Assembly: GCA_963721585.1 (NCBI GenBank)
Contig: CAVRJN010000007.1
Location: 1,054,001 to 1,118,000, forward strand
Direction of reading: 5' to 3'
DNA length: 64,000 bases
Source: Bog-473 sp963721585
Lineage (GTDB): Bacteria; Actinomycetota; Acidimicrobiia; Acidimicrobiales; RAAP-2
Shown here: positions 16,370 to 25,024 of the stretch, in pieces
How the letters are laid out: every line of letters begins with the position of its first letter
How positions within the stretch are numbered: the first letter of the stretch is position 1
Position numbers and translations under genes: made by a program
The notes under the pieces: generated by a model
The model's input: the letters and a program-made list of their open reading frames with translations, nothing else
What the model was told of the DNA's origin: nothing
Database searches by the model: none

Positions 16370-18330
16370 GCCGGCTCCACGGTGACGAGCAGGTCGTGCA
16401 CGTCGACCTGCTTGCCGACCGCACAGGTGATCATCGCCACCGTCCCGGCGCCGTTGGCTCGCAGGGTGTGCTCCATCTTCATGGCCTCGAGTACCACCAG
16501 CCCCTCGCCCTCGGCCACCACGTCACCCTCTTCGACCAGGACCTTGGTCACCGCGCCGGGCAGCGGCGCGCGGCACTCCCCCGCCACGCCGCCACGTTCG
16601 TCGGGGTCGTCCTCAGCACGCAGGGCGAAGCTGGACTGACCCTCGGGCCCGTTGACGTCCGCTCGGTGCGCGGTGAGCCGTACCCGATGGCGGCGCCGCA
16701 GATCGCCCTCCGTCACGAGATCGACGATTCCGTCGTGGGTCTGCGCGGTTGCCGTCGCGCACCACTCGCCGTCGACCAGGACGGAGGCCGGCTCCCCCGG
16801 CACCGCGGCCCGCACCTCGACCGTCCCGACGATGTCCGTGAGCGCGTCGGCGTGCAGAGCCCGGCCGATGTTGCGCCAGCCGGCGGCGGGGACCGGGACG
16901 AGACTCCTTCCAGCCCGTTCGTCGGTCAGGCAGAAGGCCGCTGCGGCGGCGTGGCGATACCGCGTCTCGTCGGGGAAGGCCGCGTCGCGCAGGTCGGGTC
17001 GGCTGTCCAGATAGTGGACATCTGCCTCGCCCTCCCGGAAGGTGGCATCGTCGAGCACGGCGCTGAGCAGTTGTCGATTGGTCTCGAGGCCGTCGAGCTC
17101 GAGGGCCCGCAGGGCGTGGTTCAGGCGGGCGACTGCGGAGGCCCGGTCCTGCCCATGGGCCATGAGCTTCGCCACCAGCGAATCGTAGGCAGGGCTCACC
17201 ACGCTGCCGGACTCAATGGCGCTGTCGGTCCGCAGCCCGGGTCCGCGCGCCCACCGCACGTGGGTCGCTGTACCGGGTGTCGGCCGGTAGTCCTCCCGCG
17301 GCCGCTCGGCGCAGAGGCGGACCTCCACGGCGTGGCCGTTCGCCTGCACGTCGGCCTGGCTCAGGGGAAGCGGGCGTCCCGCGGCGACCGCGAGCTGCAG
17401 GCCCACGAGATCGAGTCCCGTCACCAGTTCGGTCACACCGTGCTCCACCTGGAGGCGCGTGTTCATCTCGAGGAAGTAGAAACCACTGGCATCGACGAGA
17501 TACTCCACGGTGCCGGCCCCCGTGTAGCCGACCGCCTGCGCCACCGCCACGGCGGCGTCCCACATCTGGCGGCGGGTCGTCGCGGGCACCAGGACCGCCG
17601 GCGCCTCCTCCACCACCTTCTGGTGCCGTCGCTGCACGGAGCACTCCCGGTCGAGCAGATGCAGGACGGAGCCATGGCTGTCCCCCATGACCTGGACCTC
17701 GACATGACGGGGGGCCTCGAGATACCGCTCCAGGAACACCTCGTTTGAACCGAAGGCGCTTCCCGCTTCCCGCTGGGCCGCCGCCACGGCATCGGCGAGG
17801 TCGCCCGGTGCGCGCACGAGGCGCATGCCGCGGCCGCCCCCACCGGCTGACGCCTTGACGAGAAGGGGGTACCCGACACCGGACGCGGCGCTCTCCAGCG
17901 CTGCGTCATCAGCCCCGCTCTCCACGACTGCGCTCGGCAGGACGGGCACGCCGGCCCGGGAAACCAATTCCTTGGCCCGCGCCTTGTGCCCCATGACGCG
18001 CAGGGCGTCGGGCGACGGCCCGACCCAGACGATGTCCGCCGCCGCACAGGCCTCGGGGAGCGCAGGGTTCTCGGACAGGAAGCCGTAGCCAGGATGCAAC
18101 GCGTCCGCGCCGGCCAGCGTGGCCGCCCCGACCAGGGCCGCCGTGGACAGATAGGTCTCGCGCAGCGACGCACCCGGAAGCGGCACCGCGACATCAGCCT
18201 CTCCGACATGGGGACTGGCCGCGTCGTTCGCCGCGTACACGGCGACAGCCTCGCAGCCGGCATCGTGCGCGCCACGTATGAGACGGCGGGCGATCTCGCC
18301 CCGGTTGGCCACGAGCAGACGCCGGATCAT
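16366..18330 (-). CDS. Acyl-CoA carboxylase biotin carboxylase/BCCP subunit
   Basis: This 654-residue cytoplasmic subunit carboxylates its own biotin using ATP and bicarbonate. The biotin-carboxylase N-domain starts RRLLVANRGEIARRLIRGAH. The ATP-grasp centre contains KASAGGGGRGMR, and FLEMNTRLQVEHGVTE is the catalytic loop. A C-terminal BCCP domain carries the biotinylation motif EAMKMEH at about residue 615. This length and layout fit the alpha subunits of methylcrotonyl-, geranyl- and propionyl-CoA carboxylases. ATG 18330 overlaps the carboxyltransferase stop by one base. The acyl-CoA substrate is set by the partner subunit and is not certain. Confidence 0.94.
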   Translation of the reverse strand: MIRRLLVANRGEIARRLIRGAHDAGCEAVAVYAANDAASPHVGEADVAVPLPGASLRETYLSTAALVGAATLAGADALHPGYGFLSENPALPEACAAADIVWVGPSPDALRVMGHKARAKELVSRAGVPVLPSAVVESGADDAALESAASGVGYPLLVKASAGGGGRGMRLVRAPGDLADAVAAAQREAGSAFGSNEVFLERYLEAPRHVEVQVMGDSHGSVLHLLDRECSVQRRHQKVVEEAPAVLVPATTRRQMWDAAVAVAQAVGYTGAGTVEYLVDASGFYFLEMNTRLQVEHGVTELVTGLDLVGLQLAVAAGRPLPLSQADVQANGHAVEVRLCAERPREDYRPTPGTATHVRWARGPGLRTDSAIESGSVVSPAYDSLVAKLMAHGQDRASAVARLNHALRALELDGLETNRQLLSAVLDDATFREGEADVHYLDSRPDLRDAAFPDETRYRHAAAAAFCLTDERAGRSLVPVPAAGWRNIGRALHADALTDIVGTVEVRAAVPGEPASVLVDGEWCATATAQTHDGIVDLVTEGDLRRRHRVRLTAHRADVNGPEGQSSFALRAEDDPDERGGVAGECRAPLPGAVTKVLVEEGDVVAEGEGLVVLEAMKMEHTLRANGAGTVAMITCAVGKQVDVHDLLVTVEPA

Positions 18331-19928
18331 CAGTGCCGCACCACGCCGAAGACCGCAGTCCCCCGCACTTCCGCCGAGTGGACTGCGGTCAGTGCGATGG
18401 CGAGCACGGTGCGCGTGTCCCGAGGATCGATGATCCCGTCGTCCCAGAGGCGTCCCGTGGCGTACTGCGCTGTCGACTCCTCCTCAATCTGGCTCTCGGT
18501 GGCCTGGCGCAGCTCCTCGTCGGCGGTTTCGTCGAAGGGGCGCCCCGCTGCGGCGGCCGCGTTGCGGCGCACAATGGAGAGCACGCCGGCGAGCTGCCTG
18601 GGACCCATGACAGCGATCCGGTGGTTGGGCCACGTGAAGACGAACCGCGGGTCGTAAGCCCGTCCGGCCATGGCATAATTTCCCGCCCCGTAGCTCGCAC
18701 CCACCATGAGCGTGAGATGGGGAACGGTCGAGTTCGATACCGCGTTGATCAGCTTGGCGCCGTCCTTGATGATTCCACCCTGCTCGTAGCGCGTGCCGAC
18801 CATGAAGCCCGTGATGTTCTGCACGAAGAGGATCGGAGTGTCGGTGCGGTTGCAGAGGGCAATGAACTGCGCCCCCTTCTGCGCCTCGGGCGAGAAGAGA
18901 ATGCCGTTGTTGGCCACCACGCCTATCGGGTATCCGCCGATGGACGCCCACCCGCACACGAGCTGCGCGCCGTACAGCTCCTTGAACTCCTCGAATCGCG
19001 AACCGTCGACGACGCGGGCGATGATCTCGCGCACGTCGAAGGGCACGCGCACGTCAACCGACGCGATGCCGAGCAACTCCTCGGCCGGATAGAGCGGCTC
19101 ATCGGCGTCATCGGTGGGTCCGCCACCGAGACGCGGCCAGTGCAGGTGGGCCACGATTCCCCGTGCCATGCGGATCGCCTCGGGCTCGTCCCGGGCCAGG
19201 TAGTCGCACAGGCCCGACGTCTCGGCGTGCATGCGGGCCCCACCGAGCTCCTCTTCGTCGGCCTCCTCGCCGATGGCCATCTTGACCAGTGGCGGCCCGC
19301 CGAGGAAGACGCGGGCCTGGCCCTCGACCATGACCGTGTAGTCGCTCATGCCCGGGAGATAGGCGCCGCCGGCGGTGGACGACCCGAAGACGACGCAGAC
19401 GGTGGGGATGCCCAGCGCGGAGAGCCGAGTCAGGCGGCGGAACTGCTCGCCGCCGGGCACGAAAAGGTCGGCCTGGCGGGGCAGGTCCGCCCCTCCGGAT
19501 TCGACCAGGAGCACCAGCGGGAGCCGATTTTCCTCGGCCACGTCCATGGCGCGCAGGAGCTTGCGGATCGTTGTCGGGCTCGTCGTGCCGCCGCGTACCG
19601 TGGGGTCGTTGGCGATCACAAGGCATTGGGTGTGCGCCACCTCGACCAGAGCCACGGCGACACCGCCGCCAACCGGATCGCCGGTGTGCAGGCCGGCGAG
19701 CGGGCACAACTCGAGCACCGGCGTGCCGGGGTCCACCAGAGCCTCGAGGCGCTCGCGTACCAGCATTTTGCCGCGGGACCGGTGGCGCTCGACATACCGG
19801 GCGCCTCCACCAGCGAGGACCTCCTCGTGCAGCGCGCGCACCTCTTCGACCAGCGCGCGCATGGCGGCGGCGCCGTCGCGGAATTCGTCACCGGCAACGG
19901 CGAGGCGAGACCGAAGCGGTGCGCTCAT
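18330..19928 (-). CDS. Acyl-CoA carboxylase carboxyltransferase (beta) subunit
   Basis: This 532-residue carboxyltransferase partners the downstream biotin carboxylase. The N-terminal half has GGARYVERHRSRGKMLVRER and LVESGGADLPRQADLF. The C-terminal half has LFVQNITGFMVGTRYE, SYGAGNYAMAGRAYDP and FTWPNHRIAVMG. These are hallmarks of the methylcrotonyl/geranyl-CoA carboxylase beta branch rather than propionyl-CoA carboxylase. ATG 19928 overlaps the upstream enoyl-CoA hydratase stop by 4 bp. A longer open frame upstream overlaps that hydratase gene and is rejected. Substrate is probably a branched 3-methyl-enoyl-CoA. Confidence 0.93.
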   Translation of the reverse strand: MSAPLRSRLAVAGDEFRDGAAAMRALVEEVRALHEEVLAGGGARYVERHRSRGKMLVRERLEALVDPGTPVLELCPLAGLHTGDPVGGGVAVALVEVAHTQCLVIANDPTVRGGTTSPTTIRKLLRAMDVAEENRLPLVLLVESGGADLPRQADLFVPGGEQFRRLTRLSALGIPTVCVVFGSSTAGGAYLPGMSDYTVMVEGQARVFLGGPPLVKMAIGEEADEEELGGARMHAETSGLCDYLARDEPEAIRMARGIVAHLHWPRLGGGPTDDADEPLYPAEELLGIASVDVRVPFDVREIIARVVDGSRFEEFKELYGAQLVCGWASIGGYPIGVVANNGILFSPEAQKGAQFIALCNRTDTPILFVQNITGFMVGTRYEQGGIIKDGAKLINAVSNSTVPHLTLMVGASYGAGNYAMAGRAYDPRFVFTWPNHRIAVMGPRQLAGVLSIVRRNAAAAAGRPFDETADEELRQATESQIEEESTAQYATGRLWDDGIIDPRDTRTVLAIALTAVHSAEVRGTAVFGVVRH

Positions 19929-20686
19929 GCGGTTGTGTCCCATGTGGGCCTGCGCTTCTCCAGGAACGCGTCCATCCCCTCTGCGGCCTCCGCACCGGCG
20001 AACAGCTCGGCCGATGTCGCCGCGGCCCTGGCCAACCCGTCGGCCCACTCCGACGCGGGCAAGGACCGCAGCAACTCCTTCGTCGCCCTCACTGCGCCCG
20101 GTGCTGCCTGAAGGACGGCAGTTGTCTGGTCCGCGACCCAGGCGTCGAGCGCCGTCTCGTCAGCGGCGACAGCGGAGAGAAGCCCGACTGCAGCGGCTTC
20201 TGATGCGCCGAAGCGCGTGCCGGTGAGCGCGGCGCGGGTAAGGAAACGGCGATCGACCACGCGCAGCGCCGGCACCAAAATCATGGCCGGCGCCACGCCG
20301 ACCCGGACCTCGGTGAAGGCGAAGGTGCTTGCCTCCATCGCTACCGCCATGTCGGCCGCGGCGATGAGGCCGATACCGCCCGCCCGCGCGTGCCCATTGA
20401 CGCGGACGATGATCGGCACCGCGCTCTCGACCATGGCCGTGAGGATGGCCGGCATGCGACTGGGCGCCGCCGCACCGCGCTCGGACAGATCGGCGCCCGA
20501 ACAGAACACCGTGCCCACTCCCGTCAGCACGACAGCGCGCACGTCGGCGTCGCTGGTTGCGTCACGCAACGCCTCTTCCAACTGCGCCAACAAGCGGGAG
20601 GAAAGAGCGTTGCGGTTGGCTGGGGAGTCGAGCGTCAGGGTCCGCACGCCGTCGCGATGCTGCACGCCGACCAACACGTCCGTCAC
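19925..20686 (-). CDS. Enoyl-CoA hydratase/isomerase family protein
   Basis: This 253-residue crotonase-fold protein is the first gene of the carboxylase operon. It shows DSPANRNALSSRLLAQLEEAL, VVLTGVGTVFCSGADLSE (oxyanion-hole segment) and GHARAGGIGLIAAADMAVA (second oxyanion glycine). In the Atu/Liu scheme it would hydrate the carboxylated enoyl-CoA. The GTG start at 20686 begins VTDVLVGVQHRDGV at the expected homology boundary; longer frames extend into the divergent promoter region. The 61-bp gap to the acyl-CoA dehydrogenase gene should hold both promoters. Confidence 0.9.
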   Translation of the reverse strand: MTDVLVGVQHRDGVRTLTLDSPANRNALSSRLLAQLEEALRDATSDADVRAVVLTGVGTVFCSGADLSERGAAAPSRMPAILTAMVESAVPIIVRVNGHARAGGIGLIAAADMAVAMEASTFAFTEVRVGVAPAMILVPALRVVDRRFLTRAALTGTRFGASEAAAVGLLSAVAADETALDAWVADQTTAVLQAAPGAVRATKELLRSLPASEWADGLARAAATSAELFAGAEAAEGMDAFLEKRRPTWDTTA

Positions 20687-20747
20687 GGTTGGGCAGTGTA
20701 GGGGCGCGTCCGACGGTGGGCGAAAAGGCCGGTGGTATCGTGCGCCG

Positions 20748-21896
20748 GTGATCGAGACCGACGAGCACCAGCTCTTCCGCAAGACCCTGCGGGCCGCCTT
20801 CGAGCGGGAGATCGAGCCCCACGTCGACGAATGGGAGGCCGCACGCATTTTCCCCGCCCACAAGCTCTTTCCCAAACTGGCGGCTGTCGGTCTGTTCGGG
20901 CTCGAATACGACGAGGCCGACGGGGGCATGGGGGCGGACCACACCTACACCCTGATCGCCGGCGAGGAGATGGGCCGGATCAGCTGCGGGGGTGTCCCTA
21001 TGGCGATGGCCGTCCAGATGTCGATGGCGACGCCGGCGCTGGCCCGCTACGGCTCCACCGAGCTGAAGGAGCGGTATCTTGCGCCGGCCATCCGGGGCGA
21101 GATGGTGACTTCCATCGCGGTGACCGAGCCGGACGCAGGCAGCGATGTCGCAGGCATCCGAACCCGCGCCGTGCGCGACGGGGACGAATGGGTGATCAAC
21201 GGCGCCAAGCTCTACATCACGAACGGCACGCAAGCCGACTGGCTCTGCCTGCTGGCCCGCACCTCGGACGATCCCGGCTCTCGCGGGATGTCGCTCATTG
21301 TGGTGCCGACGTCCACCTCGGGCGTGGTGGTCTCGCGCAAGCTCGAGAAGCTGGGTATGTGGTCGAGCGACACCGCAGAGCTGTCGTTCAACGACGTACG
21401 TGTGCCCGTAGCCAATACCATCGGCGAAATCGGGCGGGGTTTTCAACAGCAGATGGTGCAGTTCCAAGCCGAGCGCCTCATGACCTTCTACAAGCAGGTC
21501 GGCTCCATTGAGCTTGCCCTCAATCGGACGAAGGACTACCTGCGCCAACGCCATGCCTTCGGCGCGCCGCTGCTGGCCAATCAGCACCTGCAATTCGTTC
21601 TCGCCGAGCTGTCGGCCCGGCACGACGTGCTGAAGCAGTACGCCCGCACTACGGCTGATGCCGTGCTGCGGGGGGAGGACGCCACCCGCTACGCCACAAT
21701 CGGCAAGCTCCTCGGGTCCCGGCTGCAGCGCGAGGTGGCCGACACCGCGGTGCAGTTCCACGGCGGACTCGGTTACATGGACGAGAACTGGACCTCCCGC
21801 TACTTCCGCGACACGCGGCTCGATTCCATCGGCGCCGGTGCCGACGAGGTCATGTTGCGCATCCTGGCCCGCATGGACGGCTACACGGCGGACTGA
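20748..21896 (+). CDS. Acyl-CoA dehydrogenase
   Basis: This 382-residue FAD enzyme oxidises an acyl-CoA to the enoyl-CoA. Signatures: VTEPDAGSDVAGIRTRAV (FAD/substrate loop), WVINGAKLYITNGTQADW, and the C-terminal QFHGGLGYMDEN helix region. The catalytic glutamate region lies in RDTRLDSIGAGADEV. It starts at GTG 20748 (VIETDEHQLFRKTLRAAFER), just past a 61-bp divergent intergenic gap. Transcribed opposite to the ECH-carboxylase-AtuA operon, it probably supplies that pathway's enoyl-CoA substrate, as AtuD or LiuA do. Confidence 0.93.
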   Translation: MIETDEHQLFRKTLRAAFEREIEPHVDEWEAARIFPAHKLFPKLAAVGLFGLEYDEADGGMGADHTYTLIAGEEMGRISCGGVPMAMAVQMSMATPALARYGSTELKERYLAPAIRGEMVTSIAVTEPDAGSDVAGIRTRAVRDGDEWVINGAKLYITNGTQADWLCLLARTSDDPGSRGMSLIVVPTSTSGVVVSRKLEKLGMWSSDTAELSFNDVRVPVANTIGEIGRGFQQQMVQFQAERLMTFYKQVGSIELALNRTKDYLRQRHAFGAPLLANQHLQFVLAELSARHDVLKQYARTTADAVLRGEDATRYATIGKLLGSRLQREVADTAVQFHGGLGYMDENWTSRYFRDTRLDSIGAGADEVMLRILARMDGYTAD

Positions 21897-21911
21897 GTCC
21901 GAGCCGGCGGC

Positions 21912-22736
21912 CTACGTGTGGCGGAACACCGCCTGGCCGCCCCCGCTCGCAATGAGACGGCGCTCCCGCGACCAGACCCTCCCGGTCCATGACAGCAACC
22001 CTCCGTGGGCCACCGGCGAATGTGCATCGAGGAGAAGCCAGTCCGATGACGTGCCGGGGTACTGAAACGACGCGTAGAGATCGAGGCTCGGCGCGATGTA
22101 GGGAGGCTCGAGATACATGTGCGGGCGCGAGCCCGCCGGCCAGCTCCCCACGTCGAGCACAATGAGCGAGCGCGCCGCATCCACCCATGGATCCTCGAAA
22201 GCCGCCGTGGGCCGCGGCCGCACCCACGTGCGCCAGGTCGGTGGCTGCGGCCCTGGGGGTGGCCACTCTTCTGACCATTGCAGAGGCCGTTGGTCGAAGT
22301 TGGCCCAGAAGGGCATGGCCGGCCGATCGTCGCCAAGCCGCAGATCGGCCCACGTGGGCAACGAGTCGGGGTCGGGCACATCTGGCGGGTCGACGTCCTC
22401 GTGCTCGAGTCCCTCGACGTCGCCGACGGACCAGATCATGGCGTCGAGCACCGGTCGGCCCTCCTGACTCATGGCGACCCGCTGGGCGAGCACGGTACGT
22501 CCCGCCCTGAGCGGGGAGACGACCAGATCGACCGGTGCGAACGACGCGACGGAGAGGTAGTGGCAGAAGAAGCTGGCCGGGCGGGCGAGGTGGCTCGCCG
22601 CGCCGGCGGCCCTCAGGGCCAGCGCAGCCACGTAGCCACCACATGGGCCCCAGATCTCCCAGTCGGCGTGCACCATCGCGACGAAGCGGCCGTCCCCTTT
22701 GTGCTCGACCGCCGTCTGTCGTTCGATGTCACCCAC
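21912..22736 (-). CDS. Acyl-CoA thioesterase (TesB-like double hotdog)
   Basis: This 274-residue protein resembles actinobacterial thioesterase-family proteins of two hotdog domains. Segments WEIWGPCGGYVAALALRAAG and ASFFCHYLSVASFAPVDLVV mark the first domain. A C-terminal hotdog follows, ending LLDAHSPVAHGGLLSWTGRVW then SRERRLIASGGGQAV. It would hydrolyse acyl-CoAs. The GTG start lies 8 bp inside the end of the upstream GNAT gene, suggesting one operon. Convergent with the acyl-CoA dehydrogenase gene. Confidence 0.85.
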   Translation of the reverse strand: MGDIERQTAVEHKGDGRFVAMVHADWEIWGPCGGYVAALALRAAGAASHLARPASFFCHYLSVASFAPVDLVVSPLRAGRTVLAQRVAMSQEGRPVLDAMIWSVGDVEGLEHEDVDPPDVPDPDSLPTWADLRLGDDRPAMPFWANFDQRPLQWSEEWPPPGPQPPTWRTWVRPRPTAAFEDPWVDAARSLIVLDVGSWPAGSRPHMYLEPPYIAPSLDLYASFQYPGTSSDWLLLDAHSPVAHGGLLSWTGRVWSRERRLIASGGGQAVFRHT

Positions 22737-23286
22737 GGCGATCCTCCCAGCGTGCCCGCGTGAGCTCTGTCACGACGACCTCTTCACCGCGGGGTCCGGT
22801 CGTCGTGCGCCAGTGGGCGAAACCCAGATGGTCCATCACCCGTCGGGATGCGACGTTCTCCGGCTCGTAGATGCTGACAATGCGTTCGAGGCCGCCCGTC
22901 GTGAACCCGAACTCCAGCGCGGCGGATCCCACCTCGGTCGCCAGACCGCGTCCGCGCCAAGCACCCGCCAGGCGCCAGCCGGCCTCGACGGCCGGAAGGA
23001 TCTCGGGCAGGAAGTGCGGCACGGCCAGGCCGGCCCACCCGATCATGGTCCCGCTGGCCCGGTCGAGAAGCGCCTCGATCCCGAAGCCGTCGCTCTCGTA
23101 GCGTGCCAGGACGCGTTCGAGGAATCCGATCGTCTCGTCCTTCGACATGGCCGAGCGGAGCGGGTACCACCAGAACGACTCCTCCGCGTGGAGAGCCACG
23201 AGCTCATTCAGGTCACTGAAGTCGAATGGACGCAGCACCAAGCGCGGCGTCGTCAGCGTCGGGATACCCGGGGAATCGACGGACAT
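22729..23286 (-). CDS. GNAT family N-acetyltransferase (RimJ-like)
   Basis: This 185-residue acetyltransferase starts TLTTPRLVLRPFDFSDLNEL, a typical Acetyltransf_3 N-terminus. The acetyl-CoA binding region is GWRLAGAWRGRGLATEVGSA, and VSIYEPENVASRRVMDHLGF is the conserved late motif. It follows the small gene at 23293-23562 by 6 bp and overlaps the thioesterase gene, so these three form an operon. The acceptor is unknown. Confidence 0.9.
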   Translation of the reverse strand: MSVDSPGIPTLTTPRLVLRPFDFSDLNELVALHAEESFWWYPLRSAMSKDETIGFLERVLARYESDGFGIEALLDRASGTMIGWAGLAVPHFLPEILPAVEAGWRLAGAWRGRGLATEVGSAALEFGFTTGGLERIVSIYEPENVASRRVMDHLGFAHWRTTTGPRGEEVVVTELTRARWEDRRG

Positions 23287-23292
23287 TGCTGA

Positions 23293-23562
23293 TCAGCCGA
23301 GCGGGAGCCCTGGCGCGTCGGCCAACGAGGCATCGCGACCCGGTCGGGCGGTCGCGGCGTAGAGCTGGTCCGGGCGGAACGATCGCACGGCACGGTCTCC
23401 GGCTCGACCTCCGACGACCTCGACCCAGACCTCGCCGGTCTCTCCGTTGGTGACGTGTGCGACGAACTCCCAGGACGCGCCGCGCAGACGAGTGCCGTCG
23501 ACATGCACGGGGTCCCCCGGGCGCAACCCGGCCCAACGGGTGCTGCGGCGCAGGTCAGCCAT
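23293..23562 (-). CDS. Small conserved hypothetical protein
   Basis: This 89-residue protein has no assigned function. The centre reads GDPVHVDGTRLRGASWEFVA then HVTNGETGEVWVEVVGG, suggesting a small beta-barrel. It ends with RSFRPDQLYA plus a short tail. Similar small proteins occur in actinobacteria as uncharacterised domains. Start ATG 23562 (MADLRRSTRWAGLRPGD) is preferred to the very long open frame that continues upstream, which is antisense to the RecB-like gene. It is the first gene of the operon with the GNAT and thioesterase genes. Confidence 0.7.
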   Translation of the reverse strand: MADLRRSTRWAGLRPGDPVHVDGTRLRGASWEFVAHVTNGETGEVWVEVVGGRAGDRAVRSFRPDQLYAATARPGRDASLADAPGLPLG

Positions 23563-23655
23563 GTCTGCGGTCGAAGGCACCGAGGAACATCTCTCCCTTT
23601 CTACCTTCTCGGGAGGATGTGCAGGCGCGTCGCTGCCCCGTCGTATCCTGGCGCC

Positions 23656-24426
23656 ATGGCGCTCGACCTCCCACGCACGTTGAGCCCGTCGAAAGTCGTC
23701 GCCTTCACCAACTGCCCGCTGGCCTTCCGTTTCTCCCAGATTGAGCACAGGCCCGAGCCACCGTCCCCCCATGCGGTCAAGGGCACGCTGGTGCACGCCG
23801 CGCTGGAGGGTCTTTTCTGGCACCACTCCCCCGGAGAGCGGACGCCGGTTGCGGCACAGGGCGAGCTCGGTCGCTGCTGGGACGAGATCCAAGAGGACGA
23901 GGAGTACATGGATCTCGCCCTCGATCGGGAGGCCGCCGCCGCATTCCTGGCCGATGCACGGACGCTCGTCGACAACTACTTCCGACTGGAAGACCCCAAC
24001 GAGGTGCGGGCGGTGGGAATCGAGCTGGGGGTCGAGACGGTGGTGGACGGCATGCGCCTGCGCGGCATCATCGACCGCCTCGACGTCACCGCCGATGGCG
24101 GTCTGATCGTCGTCGACTACAAGACCGGGCGGGCTCCTTCCGAGCGTTTCGAGCGCGGCAGTATGGGCGGCGTCCAGACCTATGCGCTTTTGTGCGAGAG
24201 CCTGCTCGGACGTGCCCCGGCCGAGGTCCGGCTGCTCTACCTGCGCCAACCCCTCGCCATTTCGTCGGTGCCGTCCGAACAGACCATCCGCGGCCAGCGC
24301 CGGCGCGCCGTGGCCGTCTGGTCCGCCATCGAGCGGGCCTGCGACGCCGAAGACTTCCGGCCCCACGTCGGGCCCCTGTGCAACCACTGCCACTTCAAGA
24401 CCTCCTGCCCCGCCTTCGCCGCGTGA
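23656..24426 (+). CDS. RecB/Cas4-like PD-(D/E)XK nuclease with probable Fe-S cluster
   Basis: This 256-residue stand-alone nuclease domain has the PD-(D/E)XK core: H in KGTLVHAALEGLF, D in GIIDRLDV and the DYK triad in LIVVDYKTG. Four cysteines are placed as in Cas4/AddB-type iron-sulfur nucleases: one near the N-terminus (FTNCPLAF) and three at the C-terminus (CNHCHFKTSC). No helicase partner or cas gene is adjacent. Members act on DNA ends in repair; the specific role here is unknown. ATG 23656 gives the expected N-terminal motif. Confidence 0.87.
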   Translation: MALDLPRTLSPSKVVAFTNCPLAFRFSQIEHRPEPPSPHAVKGTLVHAALEGLFWHHSPGERTPVAAQGELGRCWDEIQEDEEYMDLALDREAAAAFLADARTLVDNYFRLEDPNEVRAVGIELGVETVVDGMRLRGIIDRLDVTADGGLIVVDYKTGRAPSERFERGSMGGVQTYALLCESLLGRAPAEVRLLYLRQPLAISSVPSEQTIRGQRRRAVAVWSAIERACDAEDFRPHVGPLCNHCHFKTSCPAFAA

Positions 24427-24436
24427 CGAGCCCGCA

Positions 24437-25024
24437 GTGAGCACCGTCGACGAGGTGGTCGACGCCGCCTTCGAACCGCTTCGCGGTCGCCCGGAGATCG
24501 ACCGCGCCGCTGCGGTCGTCTCCAACCTGGCCGACTACGGGTTCATCTGGGTGCTCCTGGCCGGCCTGAAGGCGCGCCGACGCGGACCCGACCGCCGGCG
24601 TGCGATCGTGGCGTTGGCGACGGCCGGGTTCTCCTCGCTTCTCGTCAGCCGGGTGGTCAAGGCGGCGGTCGAGCGGCAGCGGCCCGAGGATCATCTCGAC
24701 GCCAGCGTGCGTACCCCCTCGAGCAGCAGCTTCCCGAGTGGCCACACGCTCGCCGCCTTCTGCACCGCGTTCGTCCTGGGGGACTCCGAAGCCGGGACTG
24801 CCGCCAACGTCGGATTCGCCGCCGCAGTCGCTGCGAGCCGGGTCCACCTGCGGGCCCACCACCCCACCGACGTCATCGGCGGGGCGGTCATCGGCTCGGT
24901 GCTGGGCCTGGGGCTGCGCCCAATCGTCGATGTCGTCACGCCCGGCAGCGGGGGGCGGCGTCCCCGGCGGCGCCGCGGCAACCGGGGAATGAGGCCGGCC
25001 GAGGTCGTGTTGAAGGGATTATGA
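24437..25024 (+). CDS. PAP2-family phosphatase, membrane-associated
   Basis: This 195-residue phosphatidic acid phosphatase type 2 protein has all three catalytic motifs: KAAVERQRP, SFPSGHT and SRVHLRAHHPTD. Such enzymes dephosphorylate lipid phosphates or undecaprenyl pyrophosphate at the membrane. The hydrophobic segments are short (AIVALATAGFSSLLVSRVV; GGAVIGSVLGLGL), and the C-terminus is arginine-rich. GTG 24437 begins 10 bp after the nuclease gene, so they probably share a transcript. The stop overlaps the next gene by 4 bp. Confidence 0.87.
   Translation: MSTVDEVVDAAFEPLRGRPEIDRAAAVVSNLADYGFIWVLLAGLKARRRGPDRRRAIVALATAGFSSLLVSRVVKAAVERQRPEDHLDASVRTPSSSSFPSGHTLAAFCTAFVLGDSEAGTAANVGFAAAVAASRVHLRAHHPTDVIGGAVIGSVLGLGLRPIVDVVTPGSGGRRPRRRRGNRGMRPAEVVLKGL

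Noticed and set aside
18333..20111. 592-codon plus-strand frame
   Set aside because: It mirrors the carboxyltransferase gene on the opposite strand and has no recognisable motifs.
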